This document shows positions 52,601-60,815 of a DNA stretch of 64,000 nt, in pieces; within the stretch, counting starts at the first letter, position 1, and each line of letters opens with the position of its first letter. The notes beneath the pieces were generated by a model that ran no database searches, was not told where the DNA came from, and saw nothing but the letters and a program-made list of their open reading frames with translations. A program made the position numbers and the translations under genes. The DNA comes from Rufibacter tibetensis (GTDB lineage Bacteria; Bacteroidota; Bacteroidia; Cytophagales; Hymenobacteraceae): NCBI RefSeq assembly GCF_001310085.1, contig NZ_CP012643.1:2077001-2141000 (forward strand). The letters run 5' to 3'.

Positions 52601-53218
52601 CGTGTCCTTCACTTCTTTGTAGCAGCCCGGCTGGTTCAGCTCATGGGAGCTGAGTCCGGTTCCATCTGAAGGCGAGTACGGCTGAATGGTATAGCCTTTG
52701 TAGAGGTAGCCTTTGTCATAGAGTTTCCGGAGCAAGGCCCAGTTTGACTCTATGTATTGGTTGTCAAAGGTGATGTACGGTTTGTCCAGGTCTACCCAGT
52801 AGCCCATGCGCTCGGTGAGGTCATCCCACTGATGTTTGAAACGCATCACGGTCTCGCGGCAACGGGCATTGTAGTCCTCCACCGAGATGGTCTTCCCTAT
52901 GTCATCTTTGATAATGCCCAGTTCTTTCTCTACCTGCAATTCAATGGGCAAGCCGTGGGTATCCCATCCGCCTTTGCGCACTACCTGAAATCCTTGCAAG
53001 GTTTTGTAGCGGCAGAAAATATCTTTCACGGCGCGGGCCATCACGTGGTGAATACCCGGTGCCCCGTTAGCCGAGGGTGGTCCCTCATAAAACACGAATG
53101 TCGGCTGACCCGCCCGGGTCTCTACCGATTTCTCAAAGATGCGGTTCTCTTTCCAATAGGCTCTCACCTCTTCGGCCAGACCCGCATAGTCTAGTTGTTT
53201 ATACTCGTTGTACTTCAC
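49658..53218 (-). CDS. ileS: Isoleucyl-tRNA synthetase
   Basis: 1186 aa class I synthetase. HIGH motif variant GIHH (55-58, within PPSANGAPGIHH), KMSKR at about 727-731, WDTHGLPIE (85-93) and the editing-domain threonine-rich segment AWTTTPWTLPSNTSLA (in part). The length and sequence match the IleS2 (eukaryote-like) type, usually less sensitive to mupirocin; that is a family property, not shown here. A 35-residue segment about 590-630 (ITEKPTGTPEEHQANTLLEF, then AGEFALSP) looks like an insertion before DLHRPYVDNI. Starts at ATG 53218. Upstream of lspA. Confidence 0.96.
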   Translation of the reverse strand: MKYNEYKQLDYAGLAEEVRAYWKENRIFEKSVETRAGQPTFVFYEGPPSANGAPGIHHVMARAVKDIFCRYKTLQGFQVVRKGGWDTHGLPIELQVEKELGIIKDDIGKTISVEDYNARCRETVMRFKHQWDDLTERMGYWVDLDKPYITFDNQYIESNWALLRKLYDKGYLYKGYTIQPYSPSDGTGLSSHELNQPGCYKEVKDTSIVAQFKVIKDSKSDFLFSGSNDGVYILAWTTTPWTLPSNTSLAVGDKITYVQINTFNPYTHQPVSVVLAKALVGKYFSDKNKDLQLADYKPGDKAIPFEIVQEFTGKQLVGLRYEQLMPYLQPFYDADKAFQVVAGDFVTTEDGTGVVHTSPTFGADDFRVAKQHGIPALTIKDELGNELPTVDRRGKFIDEIGVRLQEGVAKYNIKTHKPLGPDDFYVKNYTNEDESHPDYKTTDVIISIILKEENKAFKVEKYEHTYPHSWRTDKPILYYPLDAWFIKTTAVKQRLIDLNKTINWKPESTGSGRFGNWLENLVDWNLSRSRYWGTPLPIWRTEEGDEEICIGSVAELDREIERSIKAGVMNENPLRQAKKITEKPTGTPEEHQANTLLEFAGEFALSPTGTEEPRSELGITDFNYEGFDLHRPYVDNIILVSPSGKPMKRETDLIDVWFDSGAMPYAQWHYPFENKDKFDANFPADFIAEGVDQTRGWFFTLHALAVMLEDSVAFKNVIANGLVLDKNGNKMSKRLGNAVDPFETIGRFGPDATRWYMIVNAPPWDNLKFNLDGITEVQRRFFGTLQNTYSFFALYANLDGFTFEGEEVPVAQRTESDRWIISRLNTLVKEVAGYFDDYDPTKAARAIQEFVADELSNWYVRLNRKRFWKGELNQDKQAAYQTLYTCLETVAKLASPIAPFYMDRLFLDLNRVSGRSTAESIHLELFPQVQEDLIDVDLEQRMQLAQSVSSLVHSLRKKHMIKVRQPLSRILIPILDEKMKTQLQAVEDLILSEVNVKSLEYLEDTTGILVKKIKPNFKRLGQVFGPKLKLVAAQIQQMSQEDIAKMEREGFFEIPVEDDTTVLSREDVEIMSEDIPGWLVASEGALTVALDITITDELRLEGIARELVNRLQNLRKDSGLDVQDKIRVFLQDGNEEVAAAVQAFGGYISEEVQAVELTLVPSLTETEAAVLDMEGFSLPVRLEVAR

Positions 53219-53408
53219 CTTTTTGTCTATAGGATGTGGTAGGTGTTATTCTATTGTGCTAGTATAAATTCTGAAGAAGGTTAATTCCTCAAAGCAGATA
53301 CTGGCTAAAGCTTTACGACATAGATTAAATAATATCTCTCCCGCAAGGCATAATTAAGCAAAGTTAAACAATAAATGACTTGTGTTTGGTTTCCAATGCT
53401 TTTTTCCG

Positions 53409-53442
53409 CTTTGAGGCTGCTTTTAAAAAATGGGCTGAGAAC
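53409..53442. repeat. Intergenic palindrome family, copy 1 of a close pair
   Basis: CTTTGAGGCTGCTTTTAAAA then AATGGGCTGAGAAC; good core, weak arms. Confidence 0.5.
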
Positions 53443-53502
53443 AGGTTTCCTCTTTTGTTACACAGTCAGAATCCTCTTCAGAAAAGTTGCCGTTGAAAAC
53501 TC

Positions 53503-53544
53503 CCTGTTTTGGCGACAATTTCCTGAAGTGAGGCTTAAAATAGG
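53503..53544. repeat. Intergenic palindrome family, copy 2 of a close pair
   Basis: Arms CCTGTTTT / AAAATAGG (7 of 8 pair) around a core ending GAAGTGAGGCTT; 60 bp from the previous copy. Confidence 0.5.
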
Positions 53545-53666
53545 AAAACTACTTGTACACAGCATAACTTTTAAAGATTCTTGCTTTCCTTATCCCAGAA
53601 GCAGGTTTCTTGTCTGCAACTTTTCCTTTCTTTGTTTCTTCACCATGCTATTTATAAACTAAACCT

Positions 53667-54755
53667 ATGGCTTCTACCCAAATCGTTTCTTTGAGTTATC
53701 AACCACTGAACTTGCCTCTGATTGAGCCCTTCGCTATTGCTACTGGCACACAGCACCAAGTAGAAAATGTAGTAGTGCAGATTCAACTGGAAGATGGCAC
53801 CATTGGTTTAGGTGAGGCGGCTCCGTTCCCGGCAGTGAGCGGCGAGACTCAGGAGAGCACGTTGGTAGTGCTGCAGGATTCGGAAAAACACCTCATCGGG
53901 AAAGACGTCAAAAACTGGCGTACCTTGGCCAAGGAATTAGATAAACTCGCACATGATGCACCCGCTGCCCGATGCGGGTTGGAGATGGCCATTCTGGATG
54001 CGCTCTGCAAACATTACCAGATGCCATTGTATGTTTTCTTCGGAGGAGTGCAGATGCAATTGGTGACGGACCTTACCATCACAGCCGGCGATGAGGCTCA
54101 CGCCGCGACTTCGGCCAAGTCCATCGTGGAACGAGGCTTCTCTATTATTAAGGTGAAGACTGAGGGAACCGATGTGGATTATGACTTCCGCCGGATTCAG
54201 GCAATCCACAACGCTGCTCCAGGAGCTAAACTCATTATAGACGGAAATTGCGGATATGATTTGACCCGGGCCCAAGCGTTTGTTCACAGAGCAAGTGAAG
54301 TTAAAATACCGGTTATTTTATTTGAACAGCCACTTCCAAGAGAATCTTGGGAGGACTTGGCCCTGTTGGCAACTACCTGTCCTTTCCTCATTGCCGCAGA
54401 TGAGTCTGCGCGTAGCGCCAGCGATGTAGCACGGTTGGCCCATGACCGAAGCGCCTCGGTTGTCAACATAAAATTGATGAAGTGCGGCGTACTGGAAGCT
54501 TTACAGATGGTAGCTTTGGCACAGGTGCATGGATTGGGCCTAATGATTGGGGGAATGGTAGAATCAATTTTGGCCATGACATTCTCCGCGCATTTCGCAG
54601 CCGGAATTGGTGGGTTCGACTACATAGATCTGGACACTCCTCTATTTATAGCGGAGCATCCCTTCAGCGGAGGCTTTGAACAAGCAGGTGAAGTACTGAG
54701 ATTGAATCCTGAAGTAGCCGGCCATGGAGTTACTCTTGCTTCTCCCCTATTCTGA
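53667..54755 (+). CDS. Dipeptide epimerase (L-Ala-D/L-Glu epimerase type, enolase superfamily)
   Basis: 362 aa. The capping domain (1-125) and TIM barrel carry the complete muconate-lactonizing subgroup site: Lys162 and Lys164 in IIKVKTEG, metal ligands Asp192 (IIDGNCG), Glu220 (FEQPLPRE) and Asp245 (AADES), Lys269 (NIKLMKCG) and the DxD at 321-323 (DLDTP) that marks dipeptide epimerases. It inverts the C-terminal residue of dipeptides, typically L-Ala-D-Glu from murein recycling; exact specificity cannot be read. ATG 53667. Monocistronic. Confidence 0.88.
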   Translation: MASTQIVSLSYQPLNLPLIEPFAIATGTQHQVENVVVQIQLEDGTIGLGEAAPFPAVSGETQESTLVVLQDSEKHLIGKDVKNWRTLAKELDKLAHDAPAARCGLEMAILDALCKHYQMPLYVFFGGVQMQLVTDLTITAGDEAHAATSAKSIVERGFSIIKVKTEGTDVDYDFRRIQAIHNAAPGAKLIIDGNCGYDLTRAQAFVHRASEVKIPVILFEQPLPRESWEDLALLATTCPFLIAADESARSASDVARLAHDRSASVVNIKLMKCGVLEALQMVALAQVHGLGLMIGGMVESILAMTFSAHFAAGIGGFDYIDLDTPLFIAEHPFSGGFEQAGEVLRLNPEVAGHGVTLASPLF

Positions 54756-54988
54756 AGTAATTTAAGTTTAGAAATCAAAAAGGAGTGGGGCCTACTTTGA
54801 CTAAAGCAAACTCCCAGTCCTTTTTGATTAGTCCGAAAAGAATGGAATTGGTAAAATCTGATTAGGCTGTACAAGTAGCCAGCTTCACATTTTTAAGAAA
54901 TCATGGTGAAGCCCTTGCCTAATAGCTACTATATCTCAACATTTTCTTTAGCAGGCACTCCTTTCACTAAACTGTCTCTGGTATTTTT

Positions 54989-55351
54989 CTAAACTGTAAT
55001 GGCAGCAAAAAGGCTTAGCAAAAATGACATTGCATAAAATCCTTTTTCACTCAAAAGCAATTCAGCATTCCAAAGCCCCACTGTCAGCAATACCACTGCC
55101 AGAATAGAAGAAAACCAACTAAGTCCATAATAGGTATTAGTAACTGGAATACCGTCTAGTTGGTCACGCACACTTTTTTGGAGAGAAATAGCTGAGAACA
55201 GTCCATACATGAGTACGGTGAAATAATAGCCCTTTTCGTTCAGCAACATTTCTGCATTCCACAGGCCAATCATGTATGCTGAGATGCCAGTAAGTAAAGT
55301 AGCCCAAGAGGCCGCTACAAATGCGTTTGATGGTTTGTGGTCCATTGTCAT
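54989..55351 (-). CDS. YiaA/YiaB-type two-domain membrane protein
   Basis: 120 aa with four hydrophobic segments arranged as a duplication: each half carries the yiaA/B signature, [17 protein letters not shown] (about 27-43) and [19 protein letters not shown] (about 92-110). In Enterobacteria YiaAB are inner-membrane proteins of unknown stress-related role. It starts at ATG 55351 (or 55345), 76 bp after the end of the broken Crp gene on the same strand. Codon use is AT-richer than average. Confidence 0.85.
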   Translation of the reverse strand: MTMDHKPSNAFVAASWATLLTGISAYMIGLWNAEMLLNEKGYYFTVLMYGLFSAISLQKSVRDQLDGIPVTNTYYGLSWFSSILAVVLLTVGLWNAELLLSEKGFYAMSFLLSLFAAITV

Positions 55352-55426
55352 CTTTTGTTAAGTGATGGACCAAAGGTAAACCAGTACCTAACCCCTTCTT
55401 TTGACATTTGTCAAAAAGGAAGGGTA

Positions 55427-55990
55427 TCAAACGTGACTCCGTATTCTGCTCAGCGTCTCCTGGCTGATTCCAAGGTAGGAGGCAACTTGCCCCAGAGAGA
55501 TTCTTCGGAGAATATGTGGTGAGGTTTCCAAAAGTTGTTCATACCGCTCCCTAGCAGTTTTGAATTGCATGGCCATAAACCGCTCTTCCAGTCTAATGTA
55601 ATATTGCTCGTTTATGATCCGTACCAGGCGCTCAACATCTTTATGAGAATCAAACAACTGGTTTAAAGCCTCAAAACTGATACTGCATAAAGTAGAGTCT
55701 TCTAAAATCTGTATGTTTTCTATACTCGGTTTTCGGGAAATGAAGCTATAGAATGAGGTGATGAAGCTATTCTCAAAGCCGAACCAATAAGTAATTTCCT
55801 TTCCGTCTAAGTTATAGTATCCACGCAAACAACCTTTCTCAAGGAAATACAGATTATTTCACACCATCCCCTCTCGTATTAAGAAAGAATTCCTTGGAAC
55901 CTCTACCTGCGTTAATGCTTTGGAAAGAGCCTCCCATGCTTTTAAGGAGATGGAATGATATTGCGATATACAGTTATATAATGTGTTCAC
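55427..55990 (-). pseudogene. Crp/Fnr family regulator interrupted by an in-frame TGA
   Basis: Reading from GTG 55990 gives NTLYNCISQYHSISLKAWEA, then LSKALTQVEVPRNSFLIREGMV, a stop TGA at 55859-55861 (codon 44), and in the same frame NNLYFLEKGCLRGYYNLDGK through KPSIENIQILEDSTL to the helix-turn-helix end (ISLGQVASYLGISQETLSRI). The homologous sequence continues uninterrupted on both sides, so the only lesion is one codon. In relatives this position is often Cys (VC.N.YFIEKG), one base away from TGA. The downstream part (133 codons from TTG 55828) could be re-initiated but would lack half the cNMP fold. Cause: nonsense mutation or sequencing error. Confidence 0.8.
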
Positions 55991-56120
55991 TTTAATCCCT
56001 TTTTACTTTAGGTATACAATCAATCTATAAAATTTTTGGTGCTAATTCTCCTCATAAGCTAATGGTAACCCACGTGGAAAACTTATTGCTGCATAAATAT
56101 TTGTTTTTACCTTATCCACC

Positions 56121-56159
56121 ACAAAAAAGGCTTCTGCTAAGTGCAGAAGCCTTTTTTGT
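56121..56159 (-). terminator. Terminator after glyQS
   Basis: Perfect 17-bp stem ACAAAAAAGGCTTCTGC / GCAGAAGCCTTTTTTGT with a 5-nt loop; T-runs on both strands. Confidence 0.9.
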
Positions 56160-56167
56160 AGCTAATC

Positions 56168-56202
56168 GTTTTTAAGCTGTTTTTCAGAAAACAGACAAAA
56201 AT
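56168..56202. repeat. Intergenic palindrome family, core copy
   Basis: GTTTTTAAGCTGTTTTTCAG then AAAACAGACAAAAAT; immediately 3' of the glyQS stop codon (56210), before the hairpin terminator. Confidence 0.55.
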
Positions 56203-56209
56203 CCACAAG

Positions 56210-57706
56210 TTATATTTTCTCGAAGATGCGTTTGAAGCTGACAGCGTCGCCTATGTACTGGCGCAGTTCTGATATGTGCATGCGCTTCTGCTCGCGGCTG
56301 TCACGCTCACGCACGGTGACGGTGTCGTTCTCCAGAGTCTCGTAATCCACGGCAATACAGAACGGAGTTCCGATGAGGTCCTGGCGGGTGTAGCGTTTTC
56401 CTATGGCGTCGCGCTCTTCGTAGATCATGTTGAAATCGAATTTCAGATCATTAAAGATTTGCATGGCTTTCTCTGGTAACCCATCTTTCTTCACGAGCGG
56501 GAACACAGCGGCTTTCACCGGAGCAATGGCTGGGTGGAATTTCAGGAAGGTACGGGTCTTGGTGTTTTCGCCTTCAGTGATTTCCTCTTCCTGGTACGCG
56601 TTGCAGAGCGTCATCAGAAACAGACGGTCGGCGCCTACGGAGGTCTCTACCACGTAAGGCACGTAATTACCAAATGGTTTACCGTCTTCGTTCAGGTCAT
56701 TGTCAAAGTACTGCTGCTTTTTGCGGCTCAGGTTTTGGTGCTGCGTCAAGTCAAAGTCGGTGCGGGAGTGGATTCCTTCTACTTCTTTGAAACCGAACGG
56801 GAATTCAAACTCAATATCTACCGCGGCGTTGGCATAGTGGGCCAGTTTCTCATGGTCATGGAAGCGGAGCTTTTCGGTAGGCACTCCTAAAGCCTCGTGC
56901 CAGTTGCGGCGCATGGTTCTCCAGTGCTGGTACCATTCCATCTCGGTGCCAGGCCGTACGAAGAACTGCATCTCCATCTGCTCAAACTCGCGCATTCTAA
57001 AGATGAACTGTCGGGCCACGATCTCGTTCCGGAATGCTTTCCCGATCTGTGCAATCCCGAAAGGCACTTTCATACGACCCGATTTCTGCACGTTCAGGAA
57101 GTTCACGAAGATTCCTTGAGCGGTTTCAGGGCGTAGATAAATGGTGCTGGAGTCCTCGGCCACAGATCCTACCTGTGTGGAGAACATCAGGTTGAACTGG
57201 CGTACCTCGGTCCAGTTAGAAGTTCCTGAAATAGGGCATTTTATGTTTTCTGAGATAATCAATTGCTGTACGCCTTTGAGATCTTCGGCACCAAGCAAAC
57301 GGCCCATTTCCTGCAACAGAGATTGGGCTTTCTCCACATCGCCTTGCTTCTCGTACTCAGCGGCTTTTTCCTCAATTAAAACATCGGCGCGGTAGCGCTT
57401 CTTGGAATCGAGGTTATCAATCATGGGGTCGTTGAACGAGTCTACGTGGCCCGATGCCTTCCAGGTGTTGGGGTGCATGAAGATGGCGGCATCTATACCT
57501 ACTACATTCTGGTGCAGTTGGGTCATGCACTTCCACCAAAGCATTTTGAGGTTGTTCTTCAGTTCTACCCCATTCTGCCCGTAATCATACACAGCCTGAA
57601 GGCCGTCATAAATCTCACTGGAAGGAAAAACGAAGCCGTATTCCTTGGCGTGCGAGATGATATCTTTTAACTGTGCGTTTTCTGTGGGTTTCTCAGTTGT
57701 GCTCAT
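56210..57706 (-). CDS. glyQS: Glycyl-tRNA synthetase, single-chain (alpha2) type
   Basis: 498 aa class II synthetase. SHAKEYGFVFPSSEIYDGLQ and YDYGQNGVELKNN at the N-terminus; motif 2 region RPETAQGIFVNF, FGIAQIGKAFRNEI, MREFEQMEMQFF; motif 3 near VETSVGADRLFL; C-terminal anticodon-binding domain (VKAAVFPLVKKDGL to KRIFEKI). FQIC-type length is normal. Starts at ATG 57706. A perfect TAnnTTTG lies only six bases upstream, which would give an almost leaderless mRNA. A hairpin terminator follows. Confidence 0.95.
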   Translation of the reverse strand: MSTTEKPTENAQLKDIISHAKEYGFVFPSSEIYDGLQAVYDYGQNGVELKNNLKMLWWKCMTQLHQNVVGIDAAIFMHPNTWKASGHVDSFNDPMIDNLDSKKRYRADVLIEEKAAEYEKQGDVEKAQSLLQEMGRLLGAEDLKGVQQLIISENIKCPISGTSNWTEVRQFNLMFSTQVGSVAEDSSTIYLRPETAQGIFVNFLNVQKSGRMKVPFGIAQIGKAFRNEIVARQFIFRMREFEQMEMQFFVRPGTEMEWYQHWRTMRRNWHEALGVPTEKLRFHDHEKLAHYANAAVDIEFEFPFGFKEVEGIHSRTDFDLTQHQNLSRKKQQYFDNDLNEDGKPFGNYVPYVVETSVGADRLFLMTLCNAYQEEEITEGENTKTRTFLKFHPAIAPVKAAVFPLVKKDGLPEKAMQIFNDLKFDFNMIYEERDAIGKRYTRQDLIGTPFCIAVDYETLENDTVTVRERDSREQKRMHISELRQYIGDAVSFKRIFEKI

Positions 57707-57711
57707 GGGCG

Positions 57712-57719
57712 CAAATATA
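57712..57719 (-). promoter_or_regulatory. TATATTTG just before the glyQS start
   Basis: Reads TATATTTG on the minus strand, a full match to TAnnTTTG. If used, transcription would begin at or within a few bases of ATG 57706. No -33 element is evident, so chance is possible. Confidence 0.3.
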
Positions 57720-57914
57720 GAGGTTTCATCGGCACTTTTTCTAAAACACTGGTTTGGTTTGGTTAGAGAAATACCACACTTGCAAGGTAAATGTTCTGAG
57801 GAGAGTGATGATTATAAGTAGAGTCAAAGCTAGGTTCGTACTTTTGCGCAGTTTTTCTACTAGGGTTGAACCATTCCTTAACAATTCGATAACATTCAGA
57901 GGAAATTATTCTCT

Positions 57915-57922
57915 TACTTTTG
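57915..57922 (+). promoter_or_regulatory. Possible -7 element (TACTTTTG) for the Pit gene
   Basis: Full match to TAnnTTTG, 29 bp before ATG 57951; no -33 match seen. Confidence 0.4.
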
Positions 57923-57950
57923 GCACCTTTTTTCTCACCTATACTACATT

Positions 57951-59357
57951 ATGTTCGGATTAGAAACTGATCTACTGATCTTGCTGGTAATTTGCTTACT
58001 GGCCGCGTGTGCATTTGAATTTGTGAACGGTTTCCATGATACGGCCAATGCTGTGGCTACCGTTATTTACACCAACACTCTTCGCCCTTGGGCGGCTGTG
58101 GTGTGGTCTGGTTTCTGGAACTTCATTGGTGTTTTTGCCGGCGGTATTGGCGTGGCTATGGGGATTGTATACCTACTACCCATTGAAACCCTCATTGACC
58201 AGGACATTTGGCACGGCATTTCCATGATTGCGGCCTTATTGATAAGTGCCATTCTCTGGAATGTGGGTACCTGGTACTACGGTCTTCCTTCTTCCAGTTC
58301 CCACACATTGATTGGGTCAATCTTAGGACTAGGGATTGCCTTTTCTCTCCTTCCTTCTACCACCGAGGCTTCTTTTGCCTGGTCTGAAGCAACAAAAACA
58401 GGAATGTCCTTACTTGTTTCTCCGTTCCTGGGCTTCACCCTGACTGTGTTTTTGATGTTTCTTTTGAAACGGTTTGTGAAAAATAAGACCATTTTCAAAG
58501 AGCCACACAAACGCAAAGCTCCTCCTCTTTGGATCCGGATTATTTTGATCATCACCTGTACGCTGGTTTCATTCTTCCATGGTTCTAATGACGGCCAGAA
58601 AGGCGTGGGCTTGGTCATGCTGATCTTGATTGCGATTGTTCCTTCTTACTACGCCCTTGACATTGACAAAGACCCAGCTGGTTTGAGAAACTCTATCACC
58701 CAAGTGGAACAGGTATTAGCCAAAGTAGACAGCACGGTCCTTTCTGCGTCAGATTCAAAACAATTGACTTTGCTGAACAATGAAGTTAGGGAAATGCGAA
58801 ACGTGTTTACTTCTAACCCAGATATGGCCAGCCTTCCGAAAGATGCTCGTTTCCTGCTTCGCCGTGATATCCTGCTAATCACCAAAGGCACTGATAAGTT
58901 GATGGACAGCCAGGACATCACCATGAGCCAGCGTGACCGCGACCAGTTAAAGGCTGGTGTGACCGGCATGCGTTCCTACACTGACTACGCCCCTGATTGG
59001 GTAATCATGATGATTGCGCTTTCTCTGGGTATTGGAACCATGATTGGCTGGAAACGGATTGTGAAAACCATTGGTGAAAAGATTGGGAAAGAGCACTTGA
59101 CTTACGCTCAGGGAGCTTCGGCTGAGTTCATGGCGGCTAGTGTAATTGGTTTTTCTACGTTCGTGTTCAAATTGCCCGTAAGTACCACCCACATTCTTTC
59201 TTCTGGTATTGCGGGAAGTATGGTGGCTAACCGTGGGATTAAGAACCTGAATGCCGGCACCATCCGGAATATTGCCTTAGCTTGGGTTTTAACCTTGCCT
59301 GTTTCTATGTTCTTATCTGGAACACTGTTCCTGTTGTTCCGCTGGATGCTTTCTTAG
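57951..59357 (+). CDS. pit: Inorganic phosphate transporter, Pit family
   Basis: 468 aa. Proton- or cation-coupled low-affinity phosphate permease with about ten helices and the family's inverted repeat: EFVNGFHDTANAVATVIYTN in part (residues about 23-40), YGLPSSSSHTLIGSILG (first PSSSSH), FHGSNDGQKGVGL (about 208-220) and LPVSTTHILSSGIAGSM (second repeat). A soluble insert of about 100 residues (235-335) lies between the halves (SITQVEQVLAKVDSTVL, RDILLITKGTDKLMD), typical of longer bacterial Pit proteins. Next to a divergent Pit-like gene. No PhoU-like partner is seen. Confidence 0.92.
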   Translation: MFGLETDLLILLVICLLAACAFEFVNGFHDTANAVATVIYTNTLRPWAAVVWSGFWNFIGVFAGGIGVAMGIVYLLPIETLIDQDIWHGISMIAALLISAILWNVGTWYYGLPSSSSHTLIGSILGLGIAFSLLPSTTEASFAWSEATKTGMSLLVSPFLGFTLTVFLMFLLKRFVKNKTIFKEPHKRKAPPLWIRIILIITCTLVSFFHGSNDGQKGVGLVMLILIAIVPSYYALDIDKDPAGLRNSITQVEQVLAKVDSTVLSASDSKQLTLLNNEVREMRNVFTSNPDMASLPKDARFLLRRDILLITKGTDKLMDSQDITMSQRDRDQLKAGVTGMRSYTDYAPDWVIMMIALSLGIGTMIGWKRIVKTIGEKIGKEHLTYAQGASAEFMAASVIGFSTFVFKLPVSTTHILSSGIAGSMVANRGIKNLNAGTIRNIALAWVLTLPVSMFLSGTLFLLFRWMLS

Positions 59358-59374
59358 AATCTACTAAACGAAAA

Positions 59375-59410
59375 GAAAAGAGCCGCTTCAGAAATGAAGT
59401 GGCTCTTTTC
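59375..59410 (+). terminator. Terminator after the Pit gene
   Basis: 16-bp stem GAAAAGAGCCGCTTCA / TGAAGTGGCTCTTTTC (one wobble), loop GAAA, followed by a T-run. Nearly the same hairpin follows the next gene at 60781. Confidence 0.85.
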
Positions 59411-59621
59411 TTTTTAAGGCTTTTCGGCACGGTATTCCCCGTGAATCCTTTGATATTTTTTGTACAGGACACCGGCTCTTTAACAATTATTCTGCTCCCG
59501 CCTTGCTTTTGCCTACCCCAAAGCTACTTACACGTATGTAGCTACAATTGGTGATTTTATGAAGGAAGGCATGTACGTATGTCCTGTGATTTTGAGCTAA
59601 ATCTTACTAAAACATTATTGA

Positions 59622-60758
59622 ATGGCTAAAAAAAGAAGGGGAAAAGGGTCATTGGTACCCGCCCAGCCTTACAAATTCAGAAGAAGAGTTGGTGTTCTGG
59701 ACATTATTCTTCGAAAAGAGAAAACCTTCCTTTATTTCATTGCCTTTTCTCTTATTCTCTGCGGTGTAGTGTACCCGTACGCCTCTGTGGCCATGTGGGT
59801 GGGTTTCGCCTTTGCCGGCTACTCAGCTATTGCCAATGACAGCATCCAGACCATAGGTACGTTCATTGTTTCCAATGAAGACAAGAAGTGGTACTGGCAG
59901 TGGCTCTTCATGGGGGGCATTTTCCTGGCTACAGTGTGGTACAGTTGGTATATGTTCAACGGTGATGTCACCTACCAGCGCTTAGCCTCCAAAGGATTCA
60001 AAGACACTCCAGAGAGTTTTGTATTCTTACAGCTGGCCGCCCCTGTAATTCTGCTGCTGTTAACGCGCTTCCGGATTCCGGTTTCCACCACGTTCATGCT
60101 CTTGAGCGTGTTCACCATTGACTCTAGTGCAATTTTTAGCATGGTGAACAAGAGCCTCATGGGCTATGTGGCAGCCTTTGTACTGGCTCTGCTGATTTAT
60201 ATTCTGCTTTCTGGGATCATCAAACGGTTTATCAAAGGGGAAGCGCATGGTGCCTGGATTTGGGCCCAATGGATCATCAGTGGTTTTCTGTGGCATACCT
60301 GGCTGGCACAAGATCTGGCAAATATTGCCGTGTACCTGCCCCGCCAGCTGAACGTGGTGGAGTTTACCGCTTTTGCGAGTTTTATTTTCCTGGGATTAGC
60401 TTACATCTTCTACATGCGGGGTGAGAAGATCCAGGGAATCATCAATGAGAAATCTGAAGTACGTGATGTACGGAGTGCCACCATTATTGACCTGGTGTAC
60501 TCCATCATTCTGTATTACTTCAAAGAGGTAAACAATATTCCTATGAGTACTACATGGGTGTTTGTGGGCCTTCTGGCAGGACGGGAACTGGGAATGCGCA
60601 TCAGGGCCAAAGATCCTGGCGCTAAGTTCTCCAAGACCTTTATTTTAATAGGCAGAGACATCTTCTCTGTGACCATAGGTCTGCTTATATCAGTGATCCT
60701 AGCCATTGCCATCAACCCGGCCATTCAGCAAGAGATCAGGAATTTCTTTACTAAGTAA
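59622..60758 (+). CDS. Divergent Pit-like membrane protein
   Basis: 378 aa, about ten helices after a basic N-terminus (KKRRGKGSLVPAQPYKFRRR). Two half-motifs recall the Pit family: GYSAIANDSIQTIGTFI (about 67-83; compare GFHDTANAV) and RIPVSTTFMLLSVF (about 147-160), repeated as NNIPMSTTWVFVGLLAG (about 305-321), with WAQWIISGFLWHTWLAQDLAN (in part) between. This suggests an inverted-repeat fold in which the Asn-Asp pair and Ser-Thr-Thr loops persist. Immediately downstream of pit; I infer an anion or phosphate-related permease of unknown substrate. ATG 59622. Confidence 0.65.
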   Translation: MAKKRRGKGSLVPAQPYKFRRRVGVLDIILRKEKTFLYFIAFSLILCGVVYPYASVAMWVGFAFAGYSAIANDSIQTIGTFIVSNEDKKWYWQWLFMGGIFLATVWYSWYMFNGDVTYQRLASKGFKDTPESFVFLQLAAPVILLLLTRFRIPVSTTFMLLSVFTIDSSAIFSMVNKSLMGYVAAFVLALLIYILLSGIIKRFIKGEAHGAWIWAQWIISGFLWHTWLAQDLANIAVYLPRQLNVVEFTAFASFIFLGLAYIFYMRGEKIQGIINEKSEVRDVRSATIIDLVYSIILYYFKEVNNIPMSTTWVFVGLLAGRELGMRIRAKDPGAKFSKTFILIGRDIFSVTIGLLISVILAIAINPAIQQEIRNFFTK

Positions 60759-60780
60759 AAACGCTTTTCATCTATAAGGC

Positions 60781-60815
60781 AAAAAGAGCCGCTTCAGATA
60801 CGAGGTGGCTCTTTT
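60781..60815 (+). terminator. Terminator after the Pit-like gene
   Basis: Stem AAAAGAGCCGCTTC / GAGGTGGCTCTTTT with wobble pairs, then a T-rich end; sequence is close to the hairpin after pit. Confidence 0.75.

Larger units (their letters stand above)
53219..53666. other. 448-bp divergent intergenic region
   Basis: Between ileS (minus) and the epimerase (plus). No gene; an open frame at 53375-53662 is AT-rich and protein-unlike. Two palindrome-family copies (53409-53442, 53503-53544) and a half copy near 53476-53500 lie here, unusual in not being 3' of a gene. Confidence 0.4.

Noticed and set aside
53375-53662. 95-codon frame upstream of the epimerase
   Set aside because: Covers two palindrome copies, is Phe/Leu/Ser-rich through AT bias and has no conserved pattern.
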